The notes under the pieces are model-generated. The model was not told the DNA's origin, did not search any database, and saw only the letters and a program-made list of their open reading frames with translations. A stretch of 64,000 bases of DNA from Roseateles subflavus (GTDB lineage Bacteria > Pseudomonadota > Gammaproteobacteria > Burkholderiales > Burkholderiaceae_C). Location of the stretch: positions 620,001-684,000 of the forward strand of contig NZ_JASVDS010000002.1 of assembly GCF_030285365.1 (NCBI RefSeq), in the 5' to 3' direction. Positions 1 through 8,248 of this stretch are shown piece by piece (the stretch's first letter is position 1; each line of letters begins with the position of its first letter). The position numbers and the translations under genes were made by a program.

Positions 1-645
1 CTGGAGTCCGTCGACCCGGGCGGCGCCCTGGCCCTCGCGATCCCCTCGGCGCAGGTCATCGGCAGCATCGTCTATCCGGCGGCGCAGCTCGAGGCGCCCG
101 GCGTGGTGCGGCTGATCGAGGGCAACCGCTTCTCGCTCGGCGAGCTTGATGGCAGCCGCAGCGAACGCATCGAGGCCCTGGCCCAGGTGCTGATGCAGGC
201 GGGCTTCAAGGCGCCCGTGAGCCGGGACATCCGCTCCGAACTGTGGGTCAAGCTGTGGGGCAACCTGAGCTTCAACCCGATCTCGGCCCTGACCCACGCG
301 ACGCTGGAGGACATCTGCCGCTTCCCGCTGTCCCGTGAGCTGGCCGCGCGCATGATGACTGAGGCACAGGCCGTCGGCGAGCAGCTGGGCGTCCAGTTCA
401 AGATCTCGCTGGACAAGCGCATCGCCGGGGCCGAGGCCGTCGGCGCGCACAAGACGTCCATGCTGCAGGACGTGGAAGCCGGCCGTGCGCTGGAGCTGGA
501 GGCGCTGCTGGGGGCCGTCGTGGAGCTGGCCCGGATCACCGGCACACCGAGCCCGAATCTCGATGCCGTGTATGCCCTGACCCGGCTGCTGGGGCAGACC
601 CTGCAGGCGCAGGGCGGGCGGCTGGCGGTGCAGCCGCTGGCTTGA
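1..645 (+). CDS. panE: 2-dehydropantoate 2-reductase, C-terminal part (5' end outside window)
   Basis: The frame is open from base 1 to the TGA at 643-645, so only about the last 214 codons are present. The product would reduce ketopantoate to pantoate with NADPH in pantothenate synthesis. A segment near the left edge reading VYPAAQLEAPGVVRLIEGNR, followed by FSLGELDGS, resembles the inter-domain region of ketopantoate reductases. The helical C-terminal dimer domain follows, with WVKLWGNLSFNPISALTHAT. The N-terminal Rossmann domain is not in the window. Related ApbA-family reductases cannot be excluded. The stop codon lies in a 15-bp tandem duplication that supplies a second in-frame TGA. Confidence 0.85.
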   Translation: MESVDPGGALALAIPSAQVIGSIVYPAAQLEAPGVVRLIEGNRFSLGELDGSRSERIEALAQVLMQAGFKAPVSRDIRSELWVKLWGNLSFNPISALTHATLEDICRFPLSRELAARMMTEAQAVGEQLGVQFKISLDKRIAGAEAVGAHKTSMLQDVEAGRALELEALLGAVVELARITGTPSPNLDAVYALTRLLGQTLQAQGGRLAVQPLA

Positions 646-671
646 TCGGCCCAGGGTTGATCGGCCCAGGG
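642..671. repeat. 15-bp perfect tandem duplication spanning the panE stop codon
   Basis: TTGATCGGCCCAGGG occurs at 642-656 and again immediately at 657-671. Each copy carries a TGA in the panE frame (643-645 and 658-660). It looks like a recent small duplication and has no obvious function. Confidence 0.85.
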
Positions 672-1070
672 CCTGGACCATCACGAGCGCGGGCCCGCGT
701 GACCCGGACCGGCGGGCCGGCTGGGCCCGGTGCCGGCACGCAGCGGCCCGACGTCGCCCGGTGCCGGCATTTCAGAGGGGGATCGTGCTGCTTGGTGCAG
801 GCGCCGGCCGTGCGGGCGTCTCGCCAGGGCTGCCGGCGGTTCGCGGCTGCCGTTCAGTCGGCCCGGGGCGCCAGGCCTGAGCGCCAGGGGCGCCGTGAGC
901 ATGCCGCGCATGCGCAGCGTGTAGGGCATGCCGGGCTGCGGGATGGCACATCCGCGGCCGCTGGCGGCGCCAGAAGCGGCATCAGGCGCAATGGCGGGAT
1001 CGATGATGGGATCGGGACGGGATCGGTACTGGCTCAGTGACGGGTGCCGTGCCGAGCGCCCGCGCCAGTC
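672..1070. other. GC-rich stretch without a supported gene
   Basis: About 400 bases. Open frames exist on both strands, but none reads like a known protein and none has a convincing ribosome-binding site. Short repeats such as CCCGGTGCCGGCA occur twice (around 726 and 759). Self-complementary GC tracts could fold as an RNA 3' end, but there is no T-run and I do not call a terminator. Confidence 0.5.
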
Positions 1071-1393
1071 TCAGGCGTGGCGATGGGCTTCGCGCCGAGC
1101 CCCAGCTGTCCGCGCCCAGCGCCGCCGCATCATCACCAGCGCCACGGGCGTGGCAACGACGCCCAGCAGCGCCAGCGCCTCGAACGTCGGCCCGTCCCCG
1201 AGGCGCCAGGCCCGGGCGATGCAGGCCGCCAGCAGCAGCAGGGCGCTGAGCTTGCCGGCCTACCAGAGCGCCTCGTCAGCCGGCGTCTGCCGGCCGACCC
1301 GGCGCTGGTGCAGCAACCACGCCGTGCAGGCGAGCTTGACCGACGCCGCGGCCACGGCGACGCCCAGCAGCAGTGACGCCGTCGGGCCGGGGC
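1071..1393 (-). pseudogene. Probable decayed small membrane-protein gene with an in-frame stop
   Basis: The minus-strand frame just downstream of the HAD gene encodes three hydrophobic stretches: roughly ASLLLGVAVAAASVKLACTAW, then KLSALLLLAACIARA, then FEALALLGVVATPVALVMM. It ends in basic residues and a TGA at 1071-1073. A TAG at 1260-1262 interrupts the frame between the first and second hydrophobic segments. No ATG lies upstream in the frame. Hydrophobic coding sense on both sides of the stop suggests a broken gene, not chance, but the family was not recognised. A sequencing error at the TAG is an alternative. Confidence 0.35.
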
Positions 1394-2236
1394 TTATCGC
1401 GGACGCCAGTCCTGGCGCAGGAAGTGCAGCACCGCGTCCTCGTCGTGGTGCCCGATCACCGTGTGCGCCTCGGCCTTGACCTCGTCGATGGCATTGGCCA
1501 TTGCCACGCCCCGATGCGCGGCGCGCAGCATGGTGATGTCGTTCACCTGGTCCCCGAAGACCACCACCTCGCGGTCGCTCAGGCCATAGCGCTGGGCGAG
1601 GATGTGGATCGCCTGGTCCTTGGTCGCACGGCGGTCGTGCACGGTCAGCCAGGGCCAGGCCGGACGGTAGAGATCCTCGTTGAGGTGGCATTGCACGGCA
1701 TCGCCGAACTGGGCCTGGATGTCGTCAAACAGGGCCTGCAGCGGCGCATGCGAGCCGACCACGACGAGCGTCATCAGCGGCCCGCCGCCCAGTTCGCATG
1801 CCAGGTCGTCACAGGCCCGCAGGCGCGGATCGCCGTTGAGCACCCGCTCGTCGACGAAGTGCTGCTGGCCCTCGTTCTCGACCTCCTGCCAGTAGAGCCG
1901 GTCGCCCTCGGGCGTGTGGATCGAGAGAAAGGGCAGCTGCCCGTGCCGCCGCACCAGCGCGAAGAGCGCGTCGCCCAGCGCGCCGTCCATGCCGTGCACG
2001 AGCTCATGCCGGCCGGTGGCGAGGTCGCTGATGAAGGCGCCGTTGGACGAGATCACCGGCAGGCTCAGCGGCAGCCCGGCCAGCAGTTGGCGGATGGACA
2101 CCACATGGCGCGCGCTGGCCACGGTGAAGACCAGCCCCTGGGCCAGCAGTGCCCCAAGGCCGGTGCGCGTGGCCTCGGAGAGCTGGCCCCGCCGGTCGAG
2201 CAGGGTGCCATCGAGGTCGGAGACGTAAAGCGTCAT
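1394..2236 (-). CDS. Cof-type HAD-IIB family phosphatase
   Basis: A 280-residue HAD hydrolase. Motif I is SDLDGTLLD at residues 6-14, with the two catalytic aspartates. A Ser/Thr motif II lies in VISSNGAF. The C-terminal motif IV is VVFGDQVNDITML, followed by GVAMANA, which is typical of Cof/YbiV sugar-phosphate and nucleotide-cofactor phosphatases. Length and C2B-type cap fit subclass IIB. The ATG at 2236 is preceded by GGAG about 6 bases upstream. The gene lies downstream of phoH but is separated from it by a terminator-like hairpin. The substrate cannot be told from sequence. Confidence 0.88.
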   Translation of the reverse strand: MTLYVSDLDGTLLDRRGQLSEATRTGLGALLAQGLVFTVASARHVVSIRQLLAGLPLSLPVISSNGAFISDLATGRHELVHGMDGALGDALFALVRRHGQLPFLSIHTPEGDRLYWQEVENEGQQHFVDERVLNGDPRLRACDDLACELGGGPLMTLVVVGSHAPLQALFDDIQAQFGDAVQCHLNEDLYRPAWPWLTVHDRRATKDQAIHILAQRYGLSDREVVVFGDQVNDITMLRAAHRGVAMANAIDEVKAEAHTVIGHHDEDAVLHFLRQDWRPR

Positions 2237-2248
2237 CGCTTCTCCATG

Positions 2249-2271
2249 AAAAAGCGGCGCCGCAGCGCCGC
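2249..2271 (-). terminator. Intrinsic terminator downstream of phoH
   Basis: On the minus strand a stem of GCGGCGC pairs with GCGCCGC around a 4-base loop and is followed by five T (plus-strand AAAAA at 2249-2253). It sits between the phoH stop and the ribosome-binding site of the HAD gene. Confidence 0.7.
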
Positions 2272-2297
2272 CGGGGGAGGGCGTCGCCCGCCGGGCG

Positions 2298-4076
2298 TCA
2301 GAGCACCTCGGAGGCGAAGTCCGCCAGGCGCGAGCGTTCGCCGCGGGCCAGGGTGACGTGCCCGCTGTGGGCCCAGCCCTTGAAGCGGTCCACGGCGTAG
2401 GTCAGGCCCGATGAGCCCTCGGTGAGGTAGGGCGTGTCGATCTGCGCGAGGTTGCCCAGGCAGACGATCTTGGTGCCCGGGCCGGCCCGGGTGATCAGCG
2501 TCTTCATCTGCTTGGGCGTCAGGTTCTGGGCCTCGTCGATGATGACGTACTTGTTCAGGAAGGTCCGGCCGCGCATGAAGTTCAGGCTCTTGATCTTGAT
2601 CTTGCTGCGCACGAGGTCGTTGGTGGCCGCGCGGCCCCACTCGCCGGCGCTGCTGTCACCGCGGGCCAGGACTTCGAGGTTGTCGTCCAGCGCGCCCATC
2701 CAGGGGCCCATCTTCTCTTCCTCGGTGCCAGGCAGGAAGCCGATGTCCTCGCCCACGGGCACCGTCACGCGGGTGACGATGATCTCGCTGTAGCGGCGCT
2801 CGTCCAGCACCTGCGAGAGGCCGGCGGCCAGCGTCATCAGCGTCTTGCCCGTGCCGGCGGTGCCGGTGAGGGTGACGAAGTCGACGTCCGGGTCCATCAG
2901 CAGGTTCAGGGCGAAGTTCTGCTCGCGGTTGCGGGCGGTCACGCCCCAGACGGCGTTCTTCTGGTGGCCGAAGTCCCGCAGCGTGCGCAGCACGGCGCTC
3001 TTGCCGGTGATCTCGGTGACCTTGGCATACAGCGGCGCGGCGCCGGGCGCCTCCAGGTAGACCAGCTCGTTGACCAGCAGCGAGGGCACCAGCGGGCCGC
3101 TGATGCGGTAGAAGGTGATGCCGCCCTGTTGCCAGCTCTCCATGGTCTTGCCATGGCGCTCCCAGAAATCGGCGGGCAGGGCCTGCACGCCGGTGTAGAG
3201 GAGGTCGGAGTCTTCCAGCGTCTTGTCGTTGCGGTAGTCCTCGGCGGGCAGGCCCAGCGCCCGGGCCTTGATCCGCATGTTGATGTCCTTGGACACCAGC
3301 ACGACCTCGCGCTCCGGTTGCTGCGCCTTGAGCGCCTGCACGACGCCCAGGATCTGGTTGTCCGCCTTGCCCTGCGGCAGGCCCTGGGGCAGGGGGGCGT
3401 CGATCAGCTGCGTCTGGAAGAAGAGCTTGCCGCCGGCCTCGCGGTGGCCGGTCTGGTCCAGGGGCAGGCCCTTGGCCATTTCCTCCAGCGTGCTGCTTTT
3501 GAGGCTGGCGGCCAAGGCGTCGAGATCACGGCTGACCTGGCGCACATTGCGGGCGACCTCGGTCATGCCCTTCTTGTGGCCGTCGAGCTCCTCCAGCGTG
3601 ATCATCGGCAGGTAGATGTCGTGTTCCTCGAAGCGGAACAGGCACATCGGGTCGTGCATCAGCACATTCGTGTCCAGCACGAAGAGCTTGGTGGCACCAC
3701 CGGCCCGCGGCCGCGCGGCCTTGTTGCTGCGGGGCTTGGCGGGGGTGGCGGGCGCGGCGGCGCGGGTGACCTGCACGGCGGGTGCAGCCGGTGCCGCCGG
3801 GGCCTGGGGGGTGCGCGCCTGCACGGGGGCCGGCGCCGGCATGGCCAGCTCGGCGGCCGGGCGCAGGACCTTGGCGGTGCGCTGGGGCTTGGCGGGGCCG
3901 GCGGGCGCGGCGGCCGCCACGGGCGGCGCCACCACGCTCAGCGCGGGCGTCGCCATCGGCTTGGCCTCGGGAAGGGCGGCCAGCACCGGTTTCTTCTTGC
4001 TGGGGACCAGGCTGGTGGCGAATTCGCTGGCGTCCAGACGGGCAGCGCGCTTGGTCGGGGGCTTGGGCAGTGGCAT
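2298..4076 (-). CDS. PIN-PhoH fusion ATPase (PhoH2/YlaK type)
   Basis: 592 residues from the ATG at 4076; an upstream in-frame ATG at 4163 would add 29 unlikely residues. A Pro/Ala-rich linker covers about residues 1-125. A PIN nuclease-like domain starts with KLFVLDTNVLMHDP near residue 130 and has the acidic residues of the family. The PhoH P-loop ATPase follows, with Walker A GTAGTGKT near 405-412 and Walker B YVIIDEAQN near 510. The C-terminal GNLAQIDTPYLTEGSSGL is a PhoH signature. Such fusions are known as RNA-unwinding and RNA-cleaving proteins in some bacteria; the role here is inferred. A long leader with a terminator-like hairpin precedes the gene. Confidence 0.9.
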   Translation of the reverse strand: MPLPKPPTKRAARLDASEFATSLVPSKKKPVLAALPEAKPMATPALSVVAPPVAAAAPAGPAKPQRTAKVLRPAAELAMPAPAPVQARTPQAPAAPAAPAVQVTRAAAPATPAKPRSNKAARPRAGGATKLFVLDTNVLMHDPMCLFRFEEHDIYLPMITLEELDGHKKGMTEVARNVRQVSRDLDALAASLKSSTLEEMAKGLPLDQTGHREAGGKLFFQTQLIDAPLPQGLPQGKADNQILGVVQALKAQQPEREVVLVSKDINMRIKARALGLPAEDYRNDKTLEDSDLLYTGVQALPADFWERHGKTMESWQQGGITFYRISGPLVPSLLVNELVYLEAPGAAPLYAKVTEITGKSAVLRTLRDFGHQKNAVWGVTARNREQNFALNLLMDPDVDFVTLTGTAGTGKTLMTLAAGLSQVLDERRYSEIIVTRVTVPVGEDIGFLPGTEEEKMGPWMGALDDNLEVLARGDSSAGEWGRAATNDLVRSKIKIKSLNFMRGRTFLNKYVIIDEAQNLTPKQMKTLITRAGPGTKIVCLGNLAQIDTPYLTEGSSGLTYAVDRFKGWAHSGHVTLARGERSRLADFASEVL

Positions 4077-4154
4077 GTGAGCGATGGCGGGACGGGTCAA
4101 GCCGTCCCGGATAGTGGGTGCGAAGACCGCCCTTCGCGCCCGGGATGGCATCCA

Positions 4155-4190
4155 GAAAAGCAAAAAGCCGCCTTCGTCGTGAGGCGGCTT
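4155..4190 (-). terminator. Strong intrinsic terminator/attenuator in the phoH leader
   Basis: Stem AAGCCGCC (4165-4172) pairs with GGCGGCTT (4183-4190) around a 10-base loop. Read on the minus strand it is followed by TTTTTGCTTTT. It lies about 80 bases upstream of the phoH start, with no gene between it and the bcp terminator, so it may end a small RNA or act as an attenuator for phoH. Confidence 0.6.
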
Positions 4191-4283
4191 CTGGGGGCGG
4201 GACGGGATCCGGGGCGCGAGGGCATGGATTGATTATGCACAAGTCGCCCGGGCTGCCCGACGGCGGGGTGGGGCGGCGTCCAA

Positions 4284-4321
4284 ATACAACAAAGCCGGCC
4301 TCGTCATGAACGGGACCGGCT
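4284..4321 (-). terminator. Putative terminator of bcp
   Basis: AGCCGG (4293-4298) pairs with CCGGCT (4316-4321). On the minus strand the hairpin is followed by TTGTTGTATTT. It is weaker than the hairpin at 4155-4190 but correctly placed about 45 bases past the bcp stop. Confidence 0.5.
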
Positions 4322-4364
4322 CGGGCGAGATACTGCGGGGCTGCCCGCGGCACTCAGCACGCGA

Positions 4365-4844
4365 TCAGGCGGCTTCCTTCTTGAGCGACTTCACGGCCTT
4401 CAGGACTTCGTCCACGTGGCCCGCCACCTTGATGCCGCGCCACTCGGCACGCAGCACGCCGCTGGCGTCGATCAGGAAGGTGGAGCGCTCGATGCCCTTC
4501 ACCTTCTTGCCGTACATGATCTTGTTCTTGACCACGCCGAACATGTGGCAGAGCTTCTCTTCCGTGTCGGCGATCAGCTCGAAGGGCAGTTCGAGGGCTT
4601 GCTTGAACTTGTCGTGCGACACCATGTTGTCACGCGACACCCCCAGCACCACGGCGCCGGCCTTCACAAAGTCCTTGTGGCGGTCGCGGAATTGCATGGC
4701 TTCGGTGGTGCAACCCGGGGTATTGTCCTTGGGGTAGAAGTAAAGCACCACCGTCTGGCCATGGAAGGCCTGGGGGGTGAACTTCACGCCTCCGGTAGCA
4801 AGAGCTTCAATTTCCGGGAGGGGTTTGTTGAGCGCTGGCGTCAT
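4365..4844 (-). CDS. bcp: Thioredoxin-dependent thiol peroxidase (peroxiredoxin Q/BCP)
   Basis: A 159-residue cytoplasmic peroxiredoxin that reduces hydrogen peroxide and organic peroxides. The active-site segment YPKDNTPGCTTEAMQFRD places the peroxidatic cysteine at residue 45. The residue five positions later, the resolving cysteine in many BCPs, is Met here; the only other cysteine is Cys99. The enzyme is therefore probably of a one-cysteine type or uses an external thiol. Length and the C-terminal STFLIDASGVLRAEWRG fit the family. It is monocistronic, with a minus-strand -10 element TATAAT about 45 bases upstream of the ATG. Confidence 0.93.
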   Translation of the reverse strand: MTPALNKPLPEIEALATGGVKFTPQAFHGQTVVLYFYPKDNTPGCTTEAMQFRDRHKDFVKAGAVVLGVSRDNMVSHDKFKQALELPFELIADTEEKLCHMFGVVKNKIMYGKKVKGIERSTFLIDASGVLRAEWRGIKVAGHVDEVLKAVKSLKKEAA

Positions 4845-4890
4845 GTGGGCGTTTTTGCTAGTGGGCCTGCCCGGCTGGGCATAGCCTGCA

Positions 4891-4896
4891 ATTATA
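4891..4896 (-). promoter_or_regulatory. Putative -10 element of the bcp promoter
   Basis: On the minus strand a perfect TATAAT lies at 4896-4891, about 47 bases before the bcp ATG. No good -35 hexamer is visible at 16-18 bases, so an activator may be needed. Confidence 0.4.
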
Positions 4897-5049
4897 CGTT
4901 GAACGCCAAAGCCGGTCCGGACGACCCCTTCAGGGGATTGTCCGGAGGCGCCAGGAATGCTGCACTCGCCAGCCTCCGGACTGCGCCGCAGGGCGCCTTG
5001 CCCCGTGTGCTCCGGGAGGCCTCGAGCCGCACCCCCGTCCCGATCGGGC

Positions 5050-5442
5050 TCAGGCCTGCGGCGGCTCCGCGCCTTCGATCAGCAGGGCTGCCAGCACGGC
5101 GCGGCCTTCCGCGGCCAGCACGTTGTAGGTGCGGCAGGCGGCGGCGAGGTCCATCGTCTCCAGGCCGATCCGGGCCTCGATCAGCGCCCGGTAGCGCGCC
5201 GGCGGCACGAAGCGCAGGCGCTCGCCGCTGCCGAAGATCACGAGTTCGGGCTTGAGGGCCAGGATGCGCTCGAAGGCGGGCTCGTCCAGGTCCTCGAAGC
5301 GCCCGACGCCCCAGCCCTGTACCTCGCCGCGCCAGGGCACCAGCAGGCTGCTGCCGTGGGGCCGGCCATTGACCCACACGCGGTTGGTCTCATGACGGGA
5401 GATGCTGTTGCCGCCTTGCTGTTCGTCGAGCTGGAATTTCAT
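5050..5442 (-). CDS. Mth938-like domain protein (DUF498 family)
   Basis: 130 residues. The segments SLLVPWRGEVQGW and LKPELVIFGSGERLRFVPP, and the ending TYNVLAAEGRAVLAALL, are typical of the Mth938/NDUFAF3-like family. That family is related to a mitochondrial complex I assembly factor, but its bacterial role is unknown. The ATG at 5442 is the natural start. The gene is divergent from the aminotransferase gene across about 170 bases. Confidence 0.85.
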   Translation of the reverse strand: MKFQLDEQQGGNSISRHETNRVWVNGRPHGSSLLVPWRGEVQGWGVGRFEDLDEPAFERILALKPELVIFGSGERLRFVPPARYRALIEARIGLETMDLAAACRTYNVLAAEGRAVLAALLIEGAEPPQA

Positions 5443-5610
5443 GCCGGAGCGCTGGAGTTGGGAGGGGTGACGGGGCGAAGGCAGGGCGGACGAAGCCTAG
5501 GTGCGCGGCTTGCGAATCATGGAGCGTTCCATCCAGGGAAAGCCCTGCTACCCTGTTAAATTCTACGTTTTGCGGCGCAGCATGCGCGGCATCCACGAGG
5601 AGTCCCTGTC
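5443..5610. promoter_or_regulatory. Divergent promoter region between the Mth938-like gene and alaT
   Basis: 168 bases separate the two starts. A relatively AT-rich patch, TTAAATTCTACG, near 5555 is the likely promoter core of the plus-strand series. AGGAG at 5599-5603 is the ribosome-binding site for the TTG start of the aminotransferase. No recognisable operator was found. Confidence 0.4.
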
Positions 5611-6837
5611 TTGAACCCGATTTCCAAGTCCGCCAAGCTTGCCAATGTCTGCTACGACATCCGTGGTCCTGTGCTGGACAAGGCGCGGCAGATGGAGGAA
5701 GAGGGGCAGAAGATCATCAAGCTGAACATCGGCAACATCGCCGCCTTCGGCATCGCCCCCCCGGACGAGATCGTCCAGGACATGATCCGCAACCTGCCCG
5801 ACGCCGCCGGCTACACCGACTCCAAGGGCCTCTTCGCCCCCCGCAAGGCGGTGGTGCACTACTGCCAGGAAAAGAACATCCGCGGCGTGACGGTGGACGA
5901 CGTCTATCTGGGCAACGGCGCCTCCGAGCTGATCGTGATGGCCCTGAACGCCCTGCTGGACAACGGCGACGAGGTGCTGCTGCCCGCGCCCGACTACCCG
6001 CTGTACACCGCCGCCGTGGCGCTCTCGGGCGGCACGCCGGTGCACTACGTCTGCGACGAGCAGAGCGACTGGATGCCCGACATCGAGGACATCAAGCGCA
6101 AGATCACCCCGCGCACCCGGGCGATCGTCGTCATCAACCCGAACAATCCCACCGGCGCGCTCTACCCGGAGTCGCTCCTGCTCGAGATCATCGAGGTCGC
6201 CCGCCAGCACCAGCTGATCATCATGGCGGACGAGATCTACGACAAGACGCTGTTCGACGGCAACGTCCACACCAGCATCGCCTCGCTCTCGGAAGACGTC
6301 CTCACGCTGACCTTCAACGGCCTGTCCAAGAACTACCGCAGCTGCGGCTACCGTGCCGGCTGGATGGTCGTCTCGGGCGAGAAGCGCCACGCCCAGGACT
6401 ACATCACGGGCCTGAACATGCTGGCCTCGATGCGCCTGTGCGCCAACACGCCGGGGCAGCTGGCCATCCAGACCGCCCTGGGCGGCTACCAGAGCATCAA
6501 GGACCTCGTGGCGCCCACCGGCCGCCTGTGCCGCCAGCGCGACCTCGCCTATGAGCTGCTGAGCCAGATCCCGGGCGTCAGCGTCGTCAAGCCCAAGGCC
6601 GCGCTCTACATGTTCCCCCGCCTGGACCCCAAGATCTACCCGATCGAGGACGACCAGCGTTTCGCCTATGAGCTGCTGGCCGAGGAAAAGGTGCTGATCG
6701 TCCAGGGGACGGGCTTCAACTGGAGCGCCCCCGATCACTTCCGCCTCGTGTTCCTGCCCAACACCGACGACCTGCGTGAAGCCGTGGGCCGGATCGAGCG
6801 CTTCCTGTCGAACTACCGAAAACGCCACGGGCGCTGA
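5611..6837 (+). CDS. alaT: PLP-dependent aminotransferase, alanine-synthesising type
   Basis: 408 residues; fold-type I, class I/II aminotransferase. Substrate-loop signatures are INPNNPTGALYPE (about 175-187) and MADEIYDK. The PLP lysine is in FNGLSKNYRSCGYRAGW (Lys240). The protein matches AlaA/AlaT-type enzymes that move amino groups between glutamate and pyruvate, and it often precedes hom-thrC in Burkholderiales. The start is TTG at 5611, set by AGGAG eight bases upstream; the N-terminus MNPISKSAKLANVCYDIRGP matches the family. It is 35 bases upstream of hom and probably co-transcribed. The exact amino acceptor is inferred. Confidence 0.88.
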   Translation: MNPISKSAKLANVCYDIRGPVLDKARQMEEEGQKIIKLNIGNIAAFGIAPPDEIVQDMIRNLPDAAGYTDSKGLFAPRKAVVHYCQEKNIRGVTVDDVYLGNGASELIVMALNALLDNGDEVLLPAPDYPLYTAAVALSGGTPVHYVCDEQSDWMPDIEDIKRKITPRTRAIVVINPNNPTGALYPESLLLEIIEVARQHQLIIMADEIYDKTLFDGNVHTSIASLSEDVLTLTFNGLSKNYRSCGYRAGWMVVSGEKRHAQDYITGLNMLASMRLCANTPGQLAIQTALGGYQSIKDLVAPTGRLCRQRDLAYELLSQIPGVSVVKPKAALYMFPRLDPKIYPIEDDQRFAYELLAEEKVLIVQGTGFNWSAPDHFRLVFLPNTDDLREAVGRIERFLSNYRKRHGR

Positions 6838-6872
6838 GCCGCCCCCCCACCCCGTCAGAACGAGCACACACC

Positions 6873-8195
6873 ATGAAAGCGATCAAAGTCGGCCTCCTTG
6901 GCATCGGCACCGTAGGCAGCGGCACCTTCAACGTGCTGCGTCGCAACCAGGCCGAGATCCGCGGCCGCGCCGGCCGGGGCATCGAGATCACCATGGTGTC
7001 GCGCCGCAACGTGGCGCTGGCGCGTGAGATCGTGGGCGACGCCGCGCAGGTCGTGGCCGACCCGCGCGAGATCATCGCCAACCCCGAGATCGACATCATC
7101 GTCGAGCTGATCGGCGGCTGCGGCCTGGCGCGCGAGCTGGTGCTGGAGGCCATCGCGGCCGGCAAGCATGTCGTCACCGCCAACAAGGCCCTGCTGGCCG
7201 TGCACGGCACCGAGATCTTCGCCGCCGCCCGCGAGAAGGGCGTGATGGTCGCCTTCGAGGCCGCCGTGGCCGGGGGCATCCCCATCATCAAGGCCCTGCG
7301 CGAGGGCCTGACCGCCAACCGCATCGAGTGGCTCGCCGGCATCATCAACGGCACGACGAACTTCATCCTGTCCGAGATGCGCAGCAAGGGCCTGGACTTC
7401 GCCACCGTGCTGAAGGAGGCGCAGCGCCTGGGCTATGCCGAGTCCGACCCCACCTTCGACATCGAGGGCGTGGACGCCGCGCACAAGGCCACGATCATGA
7501 GCGCCATCGCCTTCGGCATCCCGGTGCAGTTCGACAAGGCGCATGTGGAGGGCATCAGCCAGCTGCAGGCCACGGACATCAAGTACGCCGAGCAGCTCGG
7601 TTACCGCATCAAGCTGCTGGGCATCGCCCGCCGCCGCAGCGACGTCGCAGGTGGCGGCATCGAGCTGCGCGTGCACCCGACGCTGATCCCGACGCAGCGC
7701 CTGATCGCCAATGTCGAGGGCGCCATGAACGCGGTCGTGGTCCAGGCTGACGCCGTGGGCACGACGCTCTACTACGGCAAGGGCGCCGGTGCCGAGCCCA
7801 CGGCCTCGGCCGTGATCGCCGACCTCGTCGACATCACCCGCCTGCACACCGCCGACCCCGACCACCGCGTGCCGCACCTGGCCTTCCAGCCGGATGCCAT
7901 GAACAACACGCCCATCCTGCCGATGGCGCAGGTGCTGACGAGCTTCTACCTGCGCCTGCGCGTGGCGGACGAGGCCGGCGTGCTCTCGCGCATCACGACC
8001 ATCCTGGCCGAGCACGACATCTCCATCGACGCCGTGCTGCAGCGCGAGTCGGCCGAGGGCGAGCGGCAGACGGACCTCATCATCCTGACGCACGAGACGC
8101 AGGAAGGCCGCATGAACACGGCGCTCGCGCAGATGCAGGCCCTGCCCACGGTGCTCGCGCCCATCGTGCGCCTGCGCAAGGAGGAGCTGGCCTGA
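6873..8195 (+). CDS. hom: Homoserine dehydrogenase
   Basis: 440 residues; reduces aspartate semialdehyde to homoserine for threonine and methionine synthesis. The nucleotide-binding motif GIGTVGSG is at about 10-16, and the catalytic-domain signature AGGIPIIKALREGL at about 135-148. A C-terminal ACT domain (about 350-425, LRLRVADEAGVLSRI) is typical of threonine-inhibited monofunctional enzymes. It is followed after 53 bases by an ATPase gene; thrC, the usual neighbour, comes two genes later. Feedback inhibition by threonine is inferred from the ACT domain. Confidence 0.95.
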   Translation: MKAIKVGLLGIGTVGSGTFNVLRRNQAEIRGRAGRGIEITMVSRRNVALAREIVGDAAQVVADPREIIANPEIDIIVELIGGCGLARELVLEAIAAGKHVVTANKALLAVHGTEIFAAAREKGVMVAFEAAVAGGIPIIKALREGLTANRIEWLAGIINGTTNFILSEMRSKGLDFATVLKEAQRLGYAESDPTFDIEGVDAAHKATIMSAIAFGIPVQFDKAHVEGISQLQATDIKYAEQLGYRIKLLGIARRRSDVAGGGIELRVHPTLIPTQRLIANVEGAMNAVVVQADAVGTTLYYGKGAGAEPTASAVIADLVDITRLHTADPDHRVPHLAFQPDAMNNTPILPMAQVLTSFYLRLRVADEAGVLSRITTILAEHDISIDAVLQRESAEGERQTDLIILTHETQEGRMNTALAQMQALPTVLAPIVRLRKEELA

Positions 8196-8248
8196 AGCCT
8201 GCCCGGATGCCCGCCGGAACGGCTTTGGCCCCACGCTGAAGTGCTGCC

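Noticed and set aside
3616-4080. Plus-strand frame with repeated Ala/Gly-rich hydrophobic segments opposite the PhoH N-terminus
   Set aside because: It mirrors the Pro/Ala-rich linker of the PIN-PhoH protein and has no ribosome-binding site.
5563-6867. 434-codon minus-strand frame opposite the aminotransferase
   Set aside because: The plus strand is a full-length aminotransferase with its PLP lysine; the minus frame is Val/His/Gly-rich noise.
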